Assembly: GCF_013359755.1 (NCBI RefSeq)
Contig: NZ_JABMCJ010000088.1
Coordinates: 1 to 64,000 of the forward strand
Length of the DNA: 64,000 nucleotides
Source of the DNA: Tardiphaga robiniae
GTDB taxonomy: Bacteria > Pseudomonadota > Alphaproteobacteria > Rhizobiales > Xanthobacteraceae
Direction: 5' to 3'
The stretch's first letter is position 1. Every line of letters starts with the position of its first letter. Both the position numbers and the translations under genes were made by a program. Below the pieces are notes generated by a model. The model saw nothing but the letters and a program-made list of their open reading frames with translations, ran no database searches and was not told where the DNA came from. Of this stretch, positions 17,090-25,624 are shown in pieces.

Positions 17090-18301
17090 TCAAGCCTTTC
17101 GGGCGACGATCTCGCCGTCCCGCGCAACCAGCCGGCCGTTCTTGTAGACCGCGCGGCGCTTTGGCAGATCGACCACGGCCTGCGGCACGTGCGGTGCATC
17201 GATGGCGACGAAGTCGGCCTTGGCGCCGACGCGGAGGCCGTGATCTTCCAGCCGCAGCGCTTTCGCACCACCGGCCGTGACGATGTCGAAGGCCAGCATC
17301 AGATCTTCGTCGGTGTTGAAGCCGGAGCGATAGCCGATCATCATGGCGCGGCCGAGCATGTCACCGTCGCCATAGGGCCACCAGGAGTCCCGGATGTTAT
17401 CGCAGCCACCGAACACGGTGACGCCGGCCGCGCGCAGCAGCTTCACCGGTGGAAACGGCCGCGCACCCGGCGCATTGGTCATGATGGCGACGCCGCTCGC
17501 TGCCAGCAACTCGGCTGTTCGCTGCACGACATCAGGAGCGACATCGCCGAGCGAATAAGCGTGGCTGACGGCAACGTGGCCCCGCATGCCCAGCGCCTGC
17601 GTGCGCGAGCAAATCTGTTCTATCTCGAAAATGCCGAGCATCGAGGGATCGTGCAGATGGACGTCGACATCGACCCCGCGGCGCTCGGCGATGCCGAACA
17701 CCACGTCGAGATGCTTCTCGACATCGCGATCGAATCCGCCGGGATCGAGACCGCCGATCACGTTCGCGCCGAGATCGAAAGCAGCATCGAGCAGATCCGG
17801 CGTGCCCGGGCTGCGCAGGATGCCGCTTTGCGGGAAGGCGACAAGCTGGATATCGATGAGGTCGTGATGCGCCTCGCGCACGGCGAGGATGGTCTCCAGC
17901 GATGTCAGGCCGACCGAGCCATCGACCATCACATGGCTGCGCATGCGCGTGCTGCCGTGACCGAGGCAAAGCTCAAGCTGGCTCCGCGCTCGCTCAGCCA
18001 TCGGCGCGGCATTAGCCATGTTGTCGGCCTGGATGGCGACGCGTTCTTGCACGTTGAAGCCGTTCGAATAGGGCACATGCGGCCGCCAGACGTCGCCGTA
18101 GAAACTGGTGTCGAGATGGATGTGACCTTCGACGAAGGACGGGATCACAAGCGTGCCGCCGAGATCGACGGTCTCTGCGGTTGTCGGTGCGGGATTACTA
18201 CCGGATGTGACCGAGGTGATATGGCCGCCGCTGACGGCAATCGTGTTGAAGCTACCGTCGGCGAATTTCGCCTGCGTAAAAATCGTGTCGATGTCGCTCA
18301 C
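17090..18301 (-). CDS. Metal-dependent amidohydrolase, cytosine deaminase-like
   Basis: A 403-residue amidohydrolase-superfamily enzyme of the CodA-like branch. The GTG start at 18301 has a GAGAGG ribosome site. The metal-site motif VEGHIHLD (HxH) is near residue 60; VDVHLHDP and VAVSHAYSLGD supply further His ligands, and GGCDNIRDSWWPYGDGDML supplies the late Asp and the substrate loop. It probably deaminates or hydrolyses a ring C-N bond. Enzymes of this branch act on cytosine, isoguanine or other N-heterocycles, so the exact substrate is open. It precedes the GGT-like gene, with which it may share a transcript. Confidence 0.8.
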   Translation of the reverse strand: MSDIDTIFTQAKFADGSFNTIAVSGGHITSVTSGSNPAPTTAETVDLGGTLVIPSFVEGHIHLDTSFYGDVWRPHVPYSNGFNVQERVAIQADNMANAAPMAERARSQLELCLGHGSTRMRSHVMVDGSVGLTSLETILAVREAHHDLIDIQLVAFPQSGILRSPGTPDLLDAAFDLGANVIGGLDPGGFDRDVEKHLDVVFGIAERRGVDVDVHLHDPSMLGIFEIEQICSRTQALGMRGHVAVSHAYSLGDVAPDVVQRTAELLAASGVAIMTNAPGARPFPPVKLLRAAGVTVFGGCDNIRDSWWPYGDGDMLGRAMMIGYRSGFNTDEDLMLAFDIVTAGGAKALRLEDHGLRVGAKADFVAIDAPHVPQAVVDLPKRRAVYKNGRLVARDGEIVARKA

Positions 18302-18394
18302 GCCAACCTCTCGGACTGATCTGCTGCCGCGAGGTTACAGGAGGACGACACAGCATGCACCCGCACGCCGGCTACTGCATGGCCGATACGCGGG

Positions 18395-18880
18395 TCAGCT
18401 CTCGCGCGCAGCCTTGATCAGGTTATCGCGCAGCGTGGCAACGCCCTGCTGCATTTTCTTGAATTCGTCGGGCTCAAGACCGGATGCCTTCACGAGATTC
18501 ATGGTCAGCCCCTTCTCGCGCAGCCGCCGGCCTTCGTCGGTCAGGCTGATCACCACCTGCCGCTCATCCCCGGGATCGCGTTGCCGGCGCAGATAGCCCA
18601 TGACCTCCAGCTTCTTCAGGATCGGCGTTAGCGTGTTCGACTCCAGAAACAGCTTTTCGCCGAGGCTGCCCACGGTCTGCCCGTCCTCCTCCCACAGCGC
18701 CACGATGGCGATGTACTGGGTGTAAGTCAGACCGAGCTTTTCGAGGATCGGCTTGTAGGCCCGGCCATAGGCCAGATTCGCCGAGTAGATCGAAAAGCAA
18801 AGGAAATCCGACAGTTTCGGCCCGGCTTGCGCGGAATCGGCGGAGGTTTGTTCAATCGATTTGGGCTTGGTGGATGGCAT
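18395..18880 (-). CDS. ohrR: Organic hydroperoxide-sensing MarR repressor OhrR
   Basis: A 161-residue MarR-type winged-helix protein. The reactive cysteine that senses organic peroxides in OhrR is present as Cys28 in KLSDFLCFSIYSANLA, and the GLTYTQYIAIVALWE and GEKLFLESNTLTPILKKLE helices follow the OhrR pattern. It is divergent from ohr. Oxidation of Cys28 is expected to release the repressor from operators in the shared 149-base gap, of which two good candidates are visible. Confidence 0.93.
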   Translation of the reverse strand: MPSTKPKSIEQTSADSAQAGPKLSDFLCFSIYSANLAYGRAYKPILEKLGLTYTQYIAIVALWEEDGQTVGSLGEKLFLESNTLTPILKKLEVMGYLRRQRDPGDERQVVISLTDEGRRLREKGLTMNLVKASGLEPDEFKKMQQGVATLRDNLIKAARES

Positions 18881-18930
18881 GTTTGCACTCCGTCAGGGAC
18901 ACGAGAACGTGACCTGTCGGATCCATATAT

Positions 18931-18942
18931 ATCGGATGCGAT
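18931..18942. promoter_or_regulatory. Candidate OhrR operator 1 (over the ohrR promoter)
   Basis: ATCG-GATG-CGAT is an inverted repeat matching the second site at 19000 in both arms and spacing. On the minus strand it sits just upstream of a TATATAT -10-like sequence, so occupancy would block ohrR (autorepression). Confidence 0.55.
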
Positions 18943-18955
18943 TAAATCGGAAGAG

Positions 18956-18983
18956 TTGACAAGGGCGTCTACGTCGCTATTTA
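18956..18983 (+). promoter_or_regulatory. Candidate ohr promoter
   Basis: A consensus TTGACA at 18956-18961 is followed after 16 bases by TATTTA (18978-18983). Transcription would start near 18990, about 40 bases before the ohr start codon, and the second operator lies just inside the transcribed region. Confidence 0.55.
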
Positions 18984-18999
18984 TAGCGCACTCGATTAC

Positions 19000-19011
19000 A
19001 TCGTATACGAT
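19000..19011. promoter_or_regulatory. Candidate OhrR operator 2 (before ohr)
   Basis: ATCGTATACGAT is a perfect 12-base palindrome of the form ATCG-N4-CGAT, the same arms as the site at 18931. It lies between the candidate ohr promoter and the AAAGGAGA ribosome site. Confidence 0.6.
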
Positions 19012-19029
19012 ATAAAAGGAGAGACGATC

Positions 19030-19452
19030 GTGACCTCGACCACCATCGAAAAGGTTCTCTACACCGCCCAGACCCACACCACCGGTGGCCGCGATGGCGC
19101 CTCGCGCAGCTCTGACGGCCGGCTCGAGGTCAAGCTGTCGCCTCCCGGCTCGGCCGGCGCCGGCACCAATCCCGAGCAAATGTTCGCGGCCGGCTGGTCC
19201 GCCTGCTTCATCGGCGCCATGGGGCGCGCCGCCGGCAATCTGAAGGTCAAGATGCCGGCCGACGTTGCCGTCGACACCGAAGTCGACCTTGGCACCACCG
19301 GCGGCGACTTCTTCCTGCAGGCTCGCCTCAATGTCAGCCTGCCCGGCCTCGCGCCGGACATCGCGCGCCAGGTGGTCGATGCCGCGCATCAGATCTGCCC
19401 TTACTCGAAGGCAACGCGCGGCAACATCAATGTCGCGATCAATCTGATCTGA
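19030..19452 (+). CDS. ohr: Organic hydroperoxide resistance protein Ohr
   Basis: A 140-residue Ohr/OsmC-family thiol peroxidase. Both catalytic cysteines are present: Cys59 (AAGWSACFIGAM) and Cys123 (HQICPYSKATRGN). It reduces fatty-acid and other organic hydroperoxides in the cytoplasm using lipoylated partners. The GTG start follows an AAAGGAGAGA ribosome site by 8 bases. The gene is divergent from ohrR, and a CcdA-thioredoxin fusion gene follows after a hairpin. Confidence 0.95.
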   Translation: MTSTTIEKVLYTAQTHTTGGRDGASRSSDGRLEVKLSPPGSAGAGTNPEQMFAAGWSACFIGAMGRAAGNLKVKMPADVAVDTEVDLGTTGGDFFLQARLNVSLPGLAPDIARQVVDAAHQICPYSKATRGNINVAINLI

Positions 19453-19465
19453 CCCTCACCTTCTT

Positions 19466-19490
19466 CCGCGGACCGTCAACCGGTCCGCGG
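19466..19490 (+). terminator. Perfect hairpin behind ohr
   Basis: CCGCGGACCG pairs exactly with CGGTCCGCGG around TCAAC, 14 bases after the ohr stop. No T tract follows, so it may protect the ohr messenger end or act only partly as a terminator, leaving read-through into the fusion gene at 19548. Confidence 0.5.
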
Positions 19491-19547
19491 ATCGCGGCGC
19501 TCCCCCGAACGGTCGCCGGCTTCACTCGTGTATTTTTGGAGATCACC

Positions 19548-21290
19548 GTGACGCTCTTCATCCTCGCTTATGCGGCCGGCCTGCTCACCATCGCATCGCC
19601 CTGCATCTTCCCGATCCTGCCGATCATTCTCGCCCGCGCGGACCAGCCGTTTCGCCGCAGCGGATTGCCCTTGCTGATTGGCCTCACACTGACTTTCGCG
19701 GTGGCCGCCAGCCTCGCCTCTGTCGCCGGCAACTGGGCGATCGAGGCAAATCGTTATGGCAGAACCATCGCCCTCATCGCGATGACGCTGTTCGGCCTAG
19801 CACTGCTGTTGCCGACTCTCGCCACGCGACTGATGGCGCCGCTGGTGCTACTCGGCGTGAAGCTGTCCGGCTGGGCCGGCCAGAATGATGCAAACGCCAA
19901 CCGCACACCGGTCGGTTCGCTGCTGCTCGGCATCGCGACGGGCCTCGTCTGGGCACCCTGTGCCGGACCGGTGCTGGGCCTGATCCTCACCGGCGCGGCA
20001 CTGCACGGGCCGGGAATCGACACCGTGCTGCTGTTGCTCGCCTATGGTCTTGGTGCGGCCACATCACTTGCCGCCGGCATGCTGCTGGGCCGACGTTTGC
20101 TCGTCAAGGCGCGCGAGCTGATGCCATGGAGCGATGGCGTGCGTCGCGCGCTGGGTGGCGCGGTAGTGCTCGGCGCCATCGCGATCTGGGCCGGGCTGGA
20201 TACGCGCCTGCTGACGCAACTATCACTGCCGTCAACGACGGCGTTTGAAAGCAAGCTGATCGACACGCTCCAGCCCGCACCATCCGCACAGGCCGGAACG
20301 TCCATCGGCAATGCCACACCCCATGCATCACTGTCTGGTCCGCTCGCATCGATCGTGGGCAGCAGGCAATGGCTCAACACGTCGCCGCTGAAGGCTGAAG
20401 ACCTGCAGGGCAAGGTCGTGCTGGTGAATTTCTGGACCTATTCCTGCATCAACTGCCTACGCGTGCTGCCGCATGTCCGCGCCTGGGCCGACAAGTATCG
20501 CGATCAGGGCCTCGTCGTGATCGGCGTACACACACCGGAATTCGCCTTCGAGAAGAACGTCGGCAATGTCAGCACCGCAACAGCGAAGCTTGGTGTGAGC
20601 TATCCGGTGGCGATCGACAACGACTTCCGGATCTGGCGCGCCTTCAGCAACAATGCATGGCCCGCCCTCTATTTCGTCGGTGCCGATGGTCGCATCCGTC
20701 ATCAAGCGATCGGCGAAGGCAACTACGCGACGTCCGAAAAGGTGATCCAGCAACTGCTCGCAGAAGCCGGCCGCAAGCCGACTGTTGAGGCTGCGACGGT
20801 CCGTGCGGAAGGCTCGCAAGTCGCCGCGGATGAGGAGCAACTTCGTTCTTCGGAGACCTATCTCGGCTATGCGCAGGCCACCGGCTTCACCTCGCCCGGC
20901 GGCGCACGGGAAGACGTGCCGAGTCTCTATCGCGGCATCGACATGCTACCGCTGAACCGCTGGACGCTGGGCGGCACATGGACCATCGGCCGCGAATATG
21001 CACAGCTCGACGATGCGTCAGGACGCATCGCCTATCGTTTCCACGCCCGCGACCTGCATCTGGTTCTTGGCCCAACACGGGACGGCAAGCCGGTGCGTTT
21101 CCGCGTGATCATCGACGGCGTGCCGCCCGGCGCCAGCCACGGCACCGATACCGATGCCGAGGGATATGGCACCGTGACGGATGCGAAGCTGTATCAATTG
21201 GTGCGGCAAGTTGGCGGCATCACCGACCGCACATTCGGAATCGAATTCCTCGATCCCGGCGTACGGGCCTATGCCTTCACCTTCGGTTGA
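19548..21290 (+). CDS. DipZ-like CcdA-thioredoxin fusion membrane protein
   Basis: A 580-residue three-part protein. Residues 1-220 form the polytopic CcdA/DsbD-type domain with its two intramembrane cysteines (ASPCIFP and WAPCAGP), which carries electrons across the inner membrane. Residues about 265-410 are a periplasmic TlpA/ResA-like thioredoxin with the active site Cys300-I-N-Cys303 (WTYSCINCLR). The rest, about 150 residues, is a beta-rich C-terminal domain seen in DipZ proteins. The GTG at 19548 has GGAG seven bases before it and is preferred over the TTG at 19536. Such proteins keep periplasmic thiols reduced; the ohr neighbour suggests a link to peroxide damage. Confidence 0.85.
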   Translation: MTLFILAYAAGLLTIASPCIFPILPIILARADQPFRRSGLPLLIGLTLTFAVAASLASVAGNWAIEANRYGRTIALIAMTLFGLALLLPTLATRLMAPLVLLGVKLSGWAGQNDANANRTPVGSLLLGIATGLVWAPCAGPVLGLILTGAALHGPGIDTVLLLLAYGLGAATSLAAGMLLGRRLLVKARELMPWSDGVRRALGGAVVLGAIAIWAGLDTRLLTQLSLPSTTAFESKLIDTLQPAPSAQAGTSIGNATPHASLSGPLASIVGSRQWLNTSPLKAEDLQGKVVLVNFWTYSCINCLRVLPHVRAWADKYRDQGLVVIGVHTPEFAFEKNVGNVSTATAKLGVSYPVAIDNDFRIWRAFSNNAWPALYFVGADGRIRHQAIGEGNYATSEKVIQQLLAEAGRKPTVEAATVRAEGSQVAADEEQLRSSETYLGYAQATGFTSPGGAREDVPSLYRGIDMLPLNRWTLGGTWTIGREYAQLDDASGRIAYRFHARDLHLVLGPTRDGKPVRFRVIIDGVPPGASHGTDTDAEGYGTVTDAKLYQLVRQVGGITDRTFGIEFLDPGVRAYAFTFG

Positions 21291-21299
21291 TGGCGACGA

Positions 21300-22673
21300 C
21301 TATTGATAGGTCGCCACGATATCGGCGACGGCGCGCTCGAGTTGCTGCGCCGTCGCGCATTGGCGCACGACATTACAGAAGGTCGCGTAGCGCGGCATTT
21401 CGGAATCGCCGAAGCCCCAGCCCATCCGTCCTTCCGGATTGAGCCAGACCAGCCGCTTCGAACGCTCGCCGATGCGGCGCAAGATGTCGGCGCGCGGATC
21501 GAGATTGTTGCTGCGGGCATCGCCGAGCACAATGACCGTGGTCTGCGCCGTGATCGCGCTCATGAAACCCCTCTCGAAATCGACGAAGGAGCGACCATAG
21601 TCGGACGAGCCGTAGCCAACCGACGACATGATCTGCTTCATCGCCTCTTCAGGTTTGTTTTTCTCCAGGACTTCACTGACTTCGATCAGGTTGCCGGAAA
21701 AAGCGAAGGAGCGCACATCGGACACCACTTCATGCAGGCTGTGGATCAGCAACAGGAAGAAGTCGGAGACCTGCGCAACCGAGCCCGAGACATCGCAAAT
21801 AGCGACGATCTTCGGTTTGTCACGATGACGGCGCTTCCATGCCGTCATGAACGGCACGCCGCCCCATGCAGCATTGCGACGAATGGTGCGGCGGACATCG
21901 AGATGGCCACGGCGCTGGCGTTTGCGCGGCTTGCTGAAGCGCTCGCGCAGCCGCCGCGCGATCTGCCGGATCAGAACACGCATCTGCGCGATCTGGCGCT
22001 GCTCCAGCCGCGCCATCGGCGCATTGCGCAGGATCTCATTGCGCAGCGCCTCTTTCTCCTCGCGGCCATAGAGCAGCAGCGCCTGCGCGACCATTTCGCT
22101 GACGGTCTCGCGCAGGCTGCGGAGCGCCGTTGCAAGCCGTTCTGCATCTGCTGGATTGCGGGTCGTGAGCGCATCGATGTCGTCGCGCAGTTGCGCGATC
22201 CCGAGCTGCTCGAGCACCCGGCTGGCAAACAGCCCCCGCTGGGTGAAGACACGGATGTCGGTCAGGCCGGCGGCATTCGATGCGTTTGAAAGCGCCGCGG
22301 CAATGGCGGCGCGGTCCTGCGCCAGCAGCATCTGCGCGAGCGAACCGAGTTCGGTCGAAGCCTGTACCGACGCGGTGCCTGCCGCGGCGTCGGTCCCGCT
22401 CTCGCTTGCCCCCTCGCCAGTCTCGTCGTCGTCATTTGCCGCGGACGGCGCGTCGAAATCAGGATGGGTGAAGAACGTATCGAAACAGGCAGCAAGCGCC
22501 GCTTTCTCTTCGCCGGACTTCGCCATGGTCAGCAGCAGCGCATCGCGCAGGATCGCGCGATCGGCGGGGCCCACTTCAGCGGCGGCACGCATCGCATCGA
22601 TACTTTCGGCAGGCGAAATCCTGACACCGGCGCCCCGCGCCGCCCGAAAGAAGCGATGCAGCGTGTCGCGCAT
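21300..22673 (-). CDS. VWA-domain protein, CoxE-like
   Basis: A 457-residue protein with an N-terminal helical region (RFFRAARGAGVRISPAESID), an acidic linker around residues 95-110, and a C-terminal von Willebrand A domain with metal site AICDVSGSVAQVSDF (DxSxS). It belongs to the CoxE-like branch whose partners are MoxR-type ATPases; the partner gene lies immediately upstream (2-base gap). Such pairs help mature or insert metals into enzymes (for example CoxD/CoxE in CO dehydrogenase). No target enzyme is present nearby, so the client is unknown. Confidence 0.85.
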   Translation of the reverse strand: MRDTLHRFFRAARGAGVRISPAESIDAMRAAAEVGPADRAILRDALLLTMAKSGEEKAALAACFDTFFTHPDFDAPSAANDDDETGEGASESGTDAAAGTASVQASTELGSLAQMLLAQDRAAIAAALSNASNAAGLTDIRVFTQRGLFASRVLEQLGIAQLRDDIDALTTRNPADAERLATALRSLRETVSEMVAQALLLYGREEKEALRNEILRNAPMARLEQRQIAQMRVLIRQIARRLRERFSKPRKRQRRGHLDVRRTIRRNAAWGGVPFMTAWKRRHRDKPKIVAICDVSGSVAQVSDFFLLLIHSLHEVVSDVRSFAFSGNLIEVSEVLEKNKPEEAMKQIMSSVGYGSSDYGRSFVDFERGFMSAITAQTTVIVLGDARSNNLDPRADILRRIGERSKRLVWLNPEGRMGWGFGDSEMPRYATFCNVVRQCATAQQLERAVADIVATYQ

Positions 22674-22675
22674 GG

Positions 22676-23626
22676 CTAACCGAACACGCCCTGCCGGTCG
22701 GCCTTGGCAACGAAGCCCGAGACCTGCGGCAGTGTCGCTTCGATATCGCCTTCGTATTTCAGCAGCACATTGAGCGTGTCTTTCACCATCTCGTGGCCGA
22801 GTTCGGACGCCCCGAGCAGCACCAGCACCTTGGCCCAGTCGATAGTCTCGCTGACCGACGGCAGCTTCTTCAGGTCCAGCGTGCGGACCTGATTGACGAA
22901 ACCGACAAGCTGCTTGCGCAGCGTCGCGGACACGCCGGGCACGCGGGTTTCGACGATGCGCTCTTCGAGCTTGGGCTCGGGAAAGCCGATATGCAGATGC
23001 AGACAGCGGCGCTTCAGCGCGTCGCCAAGATCGCGCTCGCCGTTCGAGGTCAGGATCACGGTCGGTGGTACGATGGCTACGACAGTGCCAAGCTCGGGGA
23101 TCGTGACCTGGAAGTCGGACAGGATTTCGAGCAATAGCGATTCGAATTCGGCGTCGGACTTGTCGATCTCGTCGATCAGAAGCACGCAGCCCATCGGCTG
23201 TTCCAGAGCGCGCAGCAACGGACGCGGCTCGACGAACTCCTTGGAGAAGAACACGTCGCCGAAATCGTGCAACTGGTCGAGCGCCTTGGCGAGCGTATCG
23301 GCCCCGCCCAGCACTTCGCCGAGCTTGTCCTTCAGGATCTGGGTGTAGAGTAGCTGTTTGGCATATTTCCACTCGTACAGCGCCTTGGCCTCGTCGAGGC
23401 CCTCATAGCACTGCATGCGGATCATCTCGAGGCCGCGCGACGCAGCGATCGCCTTGGCGAGTTCGGTCTTGCCGACGCCGGCCGGACCTTCGACGAGGAT
23501 CGGCTTCTCGATCTTCTCGGCGAGATAGACGGCGGTGGCGATCTGCCGGCTGGCGATATAGCCGGCGGAGGCCAGGCTGCGCTCAACGGCTTCGATCGAT
23601 GCTGACGAACTGGTGTTCTCGGCCAC
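22676..23626 (-). CDS. MoxR family AAA+ ATPase, CoxD-like
   Basis: A 316-residue AAA+ ATPase. Walker A is EGPAGVGKTEL (residues 46-56), Walker B is CVLLIDEIDKS, and sensor 1 lies in VILTSNGERDL. The GTG at 23626 has GGAG about 9 bases upstream and is preferred to the upstream ATG, which has no ribosome site. It is predicted to form hexamers with the VWA protein encoded 2 bases downstream and to act as a chaperone for a metalloenzyme. MoxR-VWA pairs are common in alphaproteobacteria. Confidence 0.87.
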   Translation of the reverse strand: MAENTSSSASIEAVERSLASAGYIASRQIATAVYLAEKIEKPILVEGPAGVGKTELAKAIAASRGLEMIRMQCYEGLDEAKALYEWKYAKQLLYTQILKDKLGEVLGGADTLAKALDQLHDFGDVFFSKEFVEPRPLLRALEQPMGCVLLIDEIDKSDAEFESLLLEILSDFQVTIPELGTVVAIVPPTVILTSNGERDLGDALKRRCLHLHIGFPEPKLEERIVETRVPGVSATLRKQLVGFVNQVRTLDLKKLPSVSETIDWAKVLVLLGASELGHEMVKDTLNVLLKYEGDIEATLPQVSGFVAKADRQGVFG

Positions 23627-23759
23627 GCGCTTCACTCCGGATTTCGCATACTGGAATAAGCCCCTTAAACAGGTTTTGGGCGCGCGCGCCCGGCTCATTC
23701 CCGCGTCCTGATTTGCTACGTGGTTCAGCCGGCGGCGTCCAGCGCCTCCGGCTCATCGC

Positions 23760-24521
23760 TCAGTTGCGGCGGCTGGGGGCCTGACAGTTGAGCGCCTTGC
23801 GGTACCCCGCGGCGCGGGCGTCGTCCTCGCTGCAAAACCAGCGATCCGGCTTCGGCTGGGTCGCGTAATTCTGGCATTGGGGAATGAGATAGACGCCAAC
23901 ATGGCCGGTAAACTTGGCCCGCCGGACCTGTTTCGCCCGGATATTGCAGCCCACCGGCATCGCGAGATCGGTGGGAAACAGCGCCGCGCGCAGCTCCTTG
24001 TCCTTGTCGCTCCGACAGGCCGAGCCGAGCAATGGGCTGTCGCTCGCCTTGCGGCGGAACTCCGCGGGCGTCACGAAGCACCCGCGCCACAGCCCTCGGC
24101 GCTTGTCCTTGGCAGCCGTCTCATCGGGTTTGAAGCTGGTCTTGGCGCTTGCCTTGTCCGACGGTTCGATACTCACCGCATAGCCCGATTGGATCACCGC
24201 CTGATTGAGGCTACCCGTCTCGCCAACGACACTGCAGATACCGGCGCGACGGTTCTTGTAGATCTTGTCCTCGCCAAGGTCCTCACAGCGAACCTCGCGC
24301 TTGCCGATCAGCTTCACCAGTTGGTCCCTTGCTTCGACGCCGCAGCCCCAGTTGTCGGCATGTTCGTCGACACAGGGCTGATCCACCTCCGGCGCGTCCA
24401 GGCCGGCAAGCTTGTAGGCGACATTGCCGATCTGGATGGTGTCGCCGTCCTTGACGATGGCTTCGACCGCCGAGGCCGGGTTGGCGACAAGCAGCAGGAA
24501 GAACAGGGACAGGATGCGCAT
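23760..24521 (-). CDS. Secreted SNase-like (thermonuclease-fold) protein
   Basis: A 253-residue protein starting with a signal peptide (ILSLFFLLLVANPASAV). The early mature part matches the staphylococcal-nuclease fold: VKDGDTIQIGNVAYKLAGLDAPE (residues about 23-45) includes the first Asp and Arg-side region. The family's catalytic Arg-Glu pair is not obvious later on; the place where it would lie reads EDKIYKNRRAG. It may have lost nuclease activity or use another residue. The C-terminal 100 residues are Cys-rich (seven cysteines) and not recognised. Periplasmic or extracellular. The ATG at 24521 has no strong ribosome site. Confidence 0.75.
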   Translation of the reverse strand: MRILSLFFLLLVANPASAVEAIVKDGDTIQIGNVAYKLAGLDAPEVDQPCVDEHADNWGCGVEARDQLVKLIGKREVRCEDLGEDKIYKNRRAGICSVVGETGSLNQAVIQSGYAVSIEPSDKASAKTSFKPDETAAKDKRRGLWRGCFVTPAEFRRKASDSPLLGSACRSDKDKELRAALFPTDLAMPVGCNIRAKQVRRAKFTGHVGVYLIPQCQNYATQPKPDRWFCSEDDARAAGYRKALNCQAPSRRN

Positions 24522-24613
24522 CAATCTGGTCTCGGGATCGGCACGGGGAGGGCTGCGATCAGTCCTATCGCAGCAGACGCGCCCACGAAAGAGACATCAC
24601 GCGCAATGCGCCG

Positions 24614-25513
24614 TCACACCGCAACCAGCATCGCCACGCCGACGACAATCAGCGCGATCCCCGACAATTCGCGTGCCGAAAGGGGCTGCTTGAACGAATA
24701 ATAGGCGACAGCCTGCGCGAACAGCACCTCGACCAGCGCCAGCGTCCGCACGTTGGCGGCGGCTGTAAGTGCAAAGGCCAGGAACCAGAATTGCGAGGCT
24801 ACCGCACCCATGAAGCCGGCCAGCATCGATGGCTTCCACAAGCCGAGGATGTCGCTCAGAACCTTGGGTGCACGGGCCAGCAGATAGATGGTCAGGATCA
24901 AGGTCTGCACGAATAGTGCCCAGACCAGCGCATAGGACGCCGCCGTGACGAAACTGACACCGGGCACCGTGATGATGGCGCCGCGAAAGCCGACGGCCGA
25001 CAGCGCAAAAGCCGCCGCCGCGACCAGCCCGAGGACGGTCGGCCGGATGCTGGCGATGTTGCGCGTAGCACCGGGCTGCAGCGCCGTGACGACGACTCCG
25101 ATGGTCGCAATCAGGATCGCCGCGACCTTCAGCACCGTCAGATGATCGCCGAGAAAGACGAAACCGAAAATCGCGGTCTGGATCGCCTCGGTCTTGAGAT
25201 AGGCCGTGGTCACCACAAAGGAGCGATCATTCATCGCTGCCAGCATGAGCCCTGTGGCAAAGATCTGGCTCAGCGCGCCGAGTAGCAGCCATGGCCAGAA
25301 TTCGGCTGATGGCCACGGCACCTTGTCGCCCGTCGCCAGGATGATCACCACGAAAAAGACGATCGAAAACGGGAAGCCGAACAGGAAACGGATGTTGGTC
25401 GCGCCCCAGGTCCCGAGCGGCCCGGTGAGCGAGCGCTGCATGGCATTGCGCGCCACCTGCCCCAGCGAGGCGATGATAGTGAAGGGGATCCAGAGCGAGG
25501 CGATGGTGAACAT
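24614..25513 (-). CDS. EamA/DMT superfamily transporter
   Basis: A protein of about 299 residues with ten predicted membrane segments in two EamA-like halves (for example LLGALSQIFATGLMLAAMND in the first half and LVEVLFAQAVAYYSFKQPLS in the second). It is predicted to move small metabolites such as amino acids or other organic solutes across the inner membrane; the direction and substrate are unknown. The start is uncertain: ATG at 25513 gives a natural first membrane segment, and a GTG at 25561 would add 16 polar residues. A perfect 8-bp stem hairpin (24552-24574) lies just beyond its stop. Confidence 0.8.
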   Translation of the reverse strand: MFTIASLWIPFTIIASLGQVARNAMQRSLTGPLGTWGATNIRFLFGFPFSIVFFVVIILATGDKVPWPSAEFWPWLLLGALSQIFATGLMLAAMNDRSFVVTTAYLKTEAIQTAIFGFVFLGDHLTVLKVAAILIATIGVVVTALQPGATRNIASIRPTVLGLVAAAAFALSAVGFRGAIITVPGVSFVTAASYALVWALFVQTLILTIYLLARAPKVLSDILGLWKPSMLAGFMGAVASQFWFLAFALTAAANVRTLALVEVLFAQAVAYYSFKQPLSARELSGIALIVVGVAMLVAV

Positions 25514-25624
25514 GAGGCAGGATGGGTCCGCGAGCGATGGCGCGGAACCTGACTGCGTCACGCCGCAGGGTCAAGCGGCCTGCGCCCATGCCTGCGATGC
25601 GATCGCGACCGCCTCGGACGTGGC

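Noticed and set aside
21300-23372. A 690-residue extension of the VWA protein into the MoxR gene region
   Set aside because: The extension is Arg-rich and overlaps the MoxR ATPase in another frame; the true start is the ATG at 22673, 2 bases after the MoxR stop.
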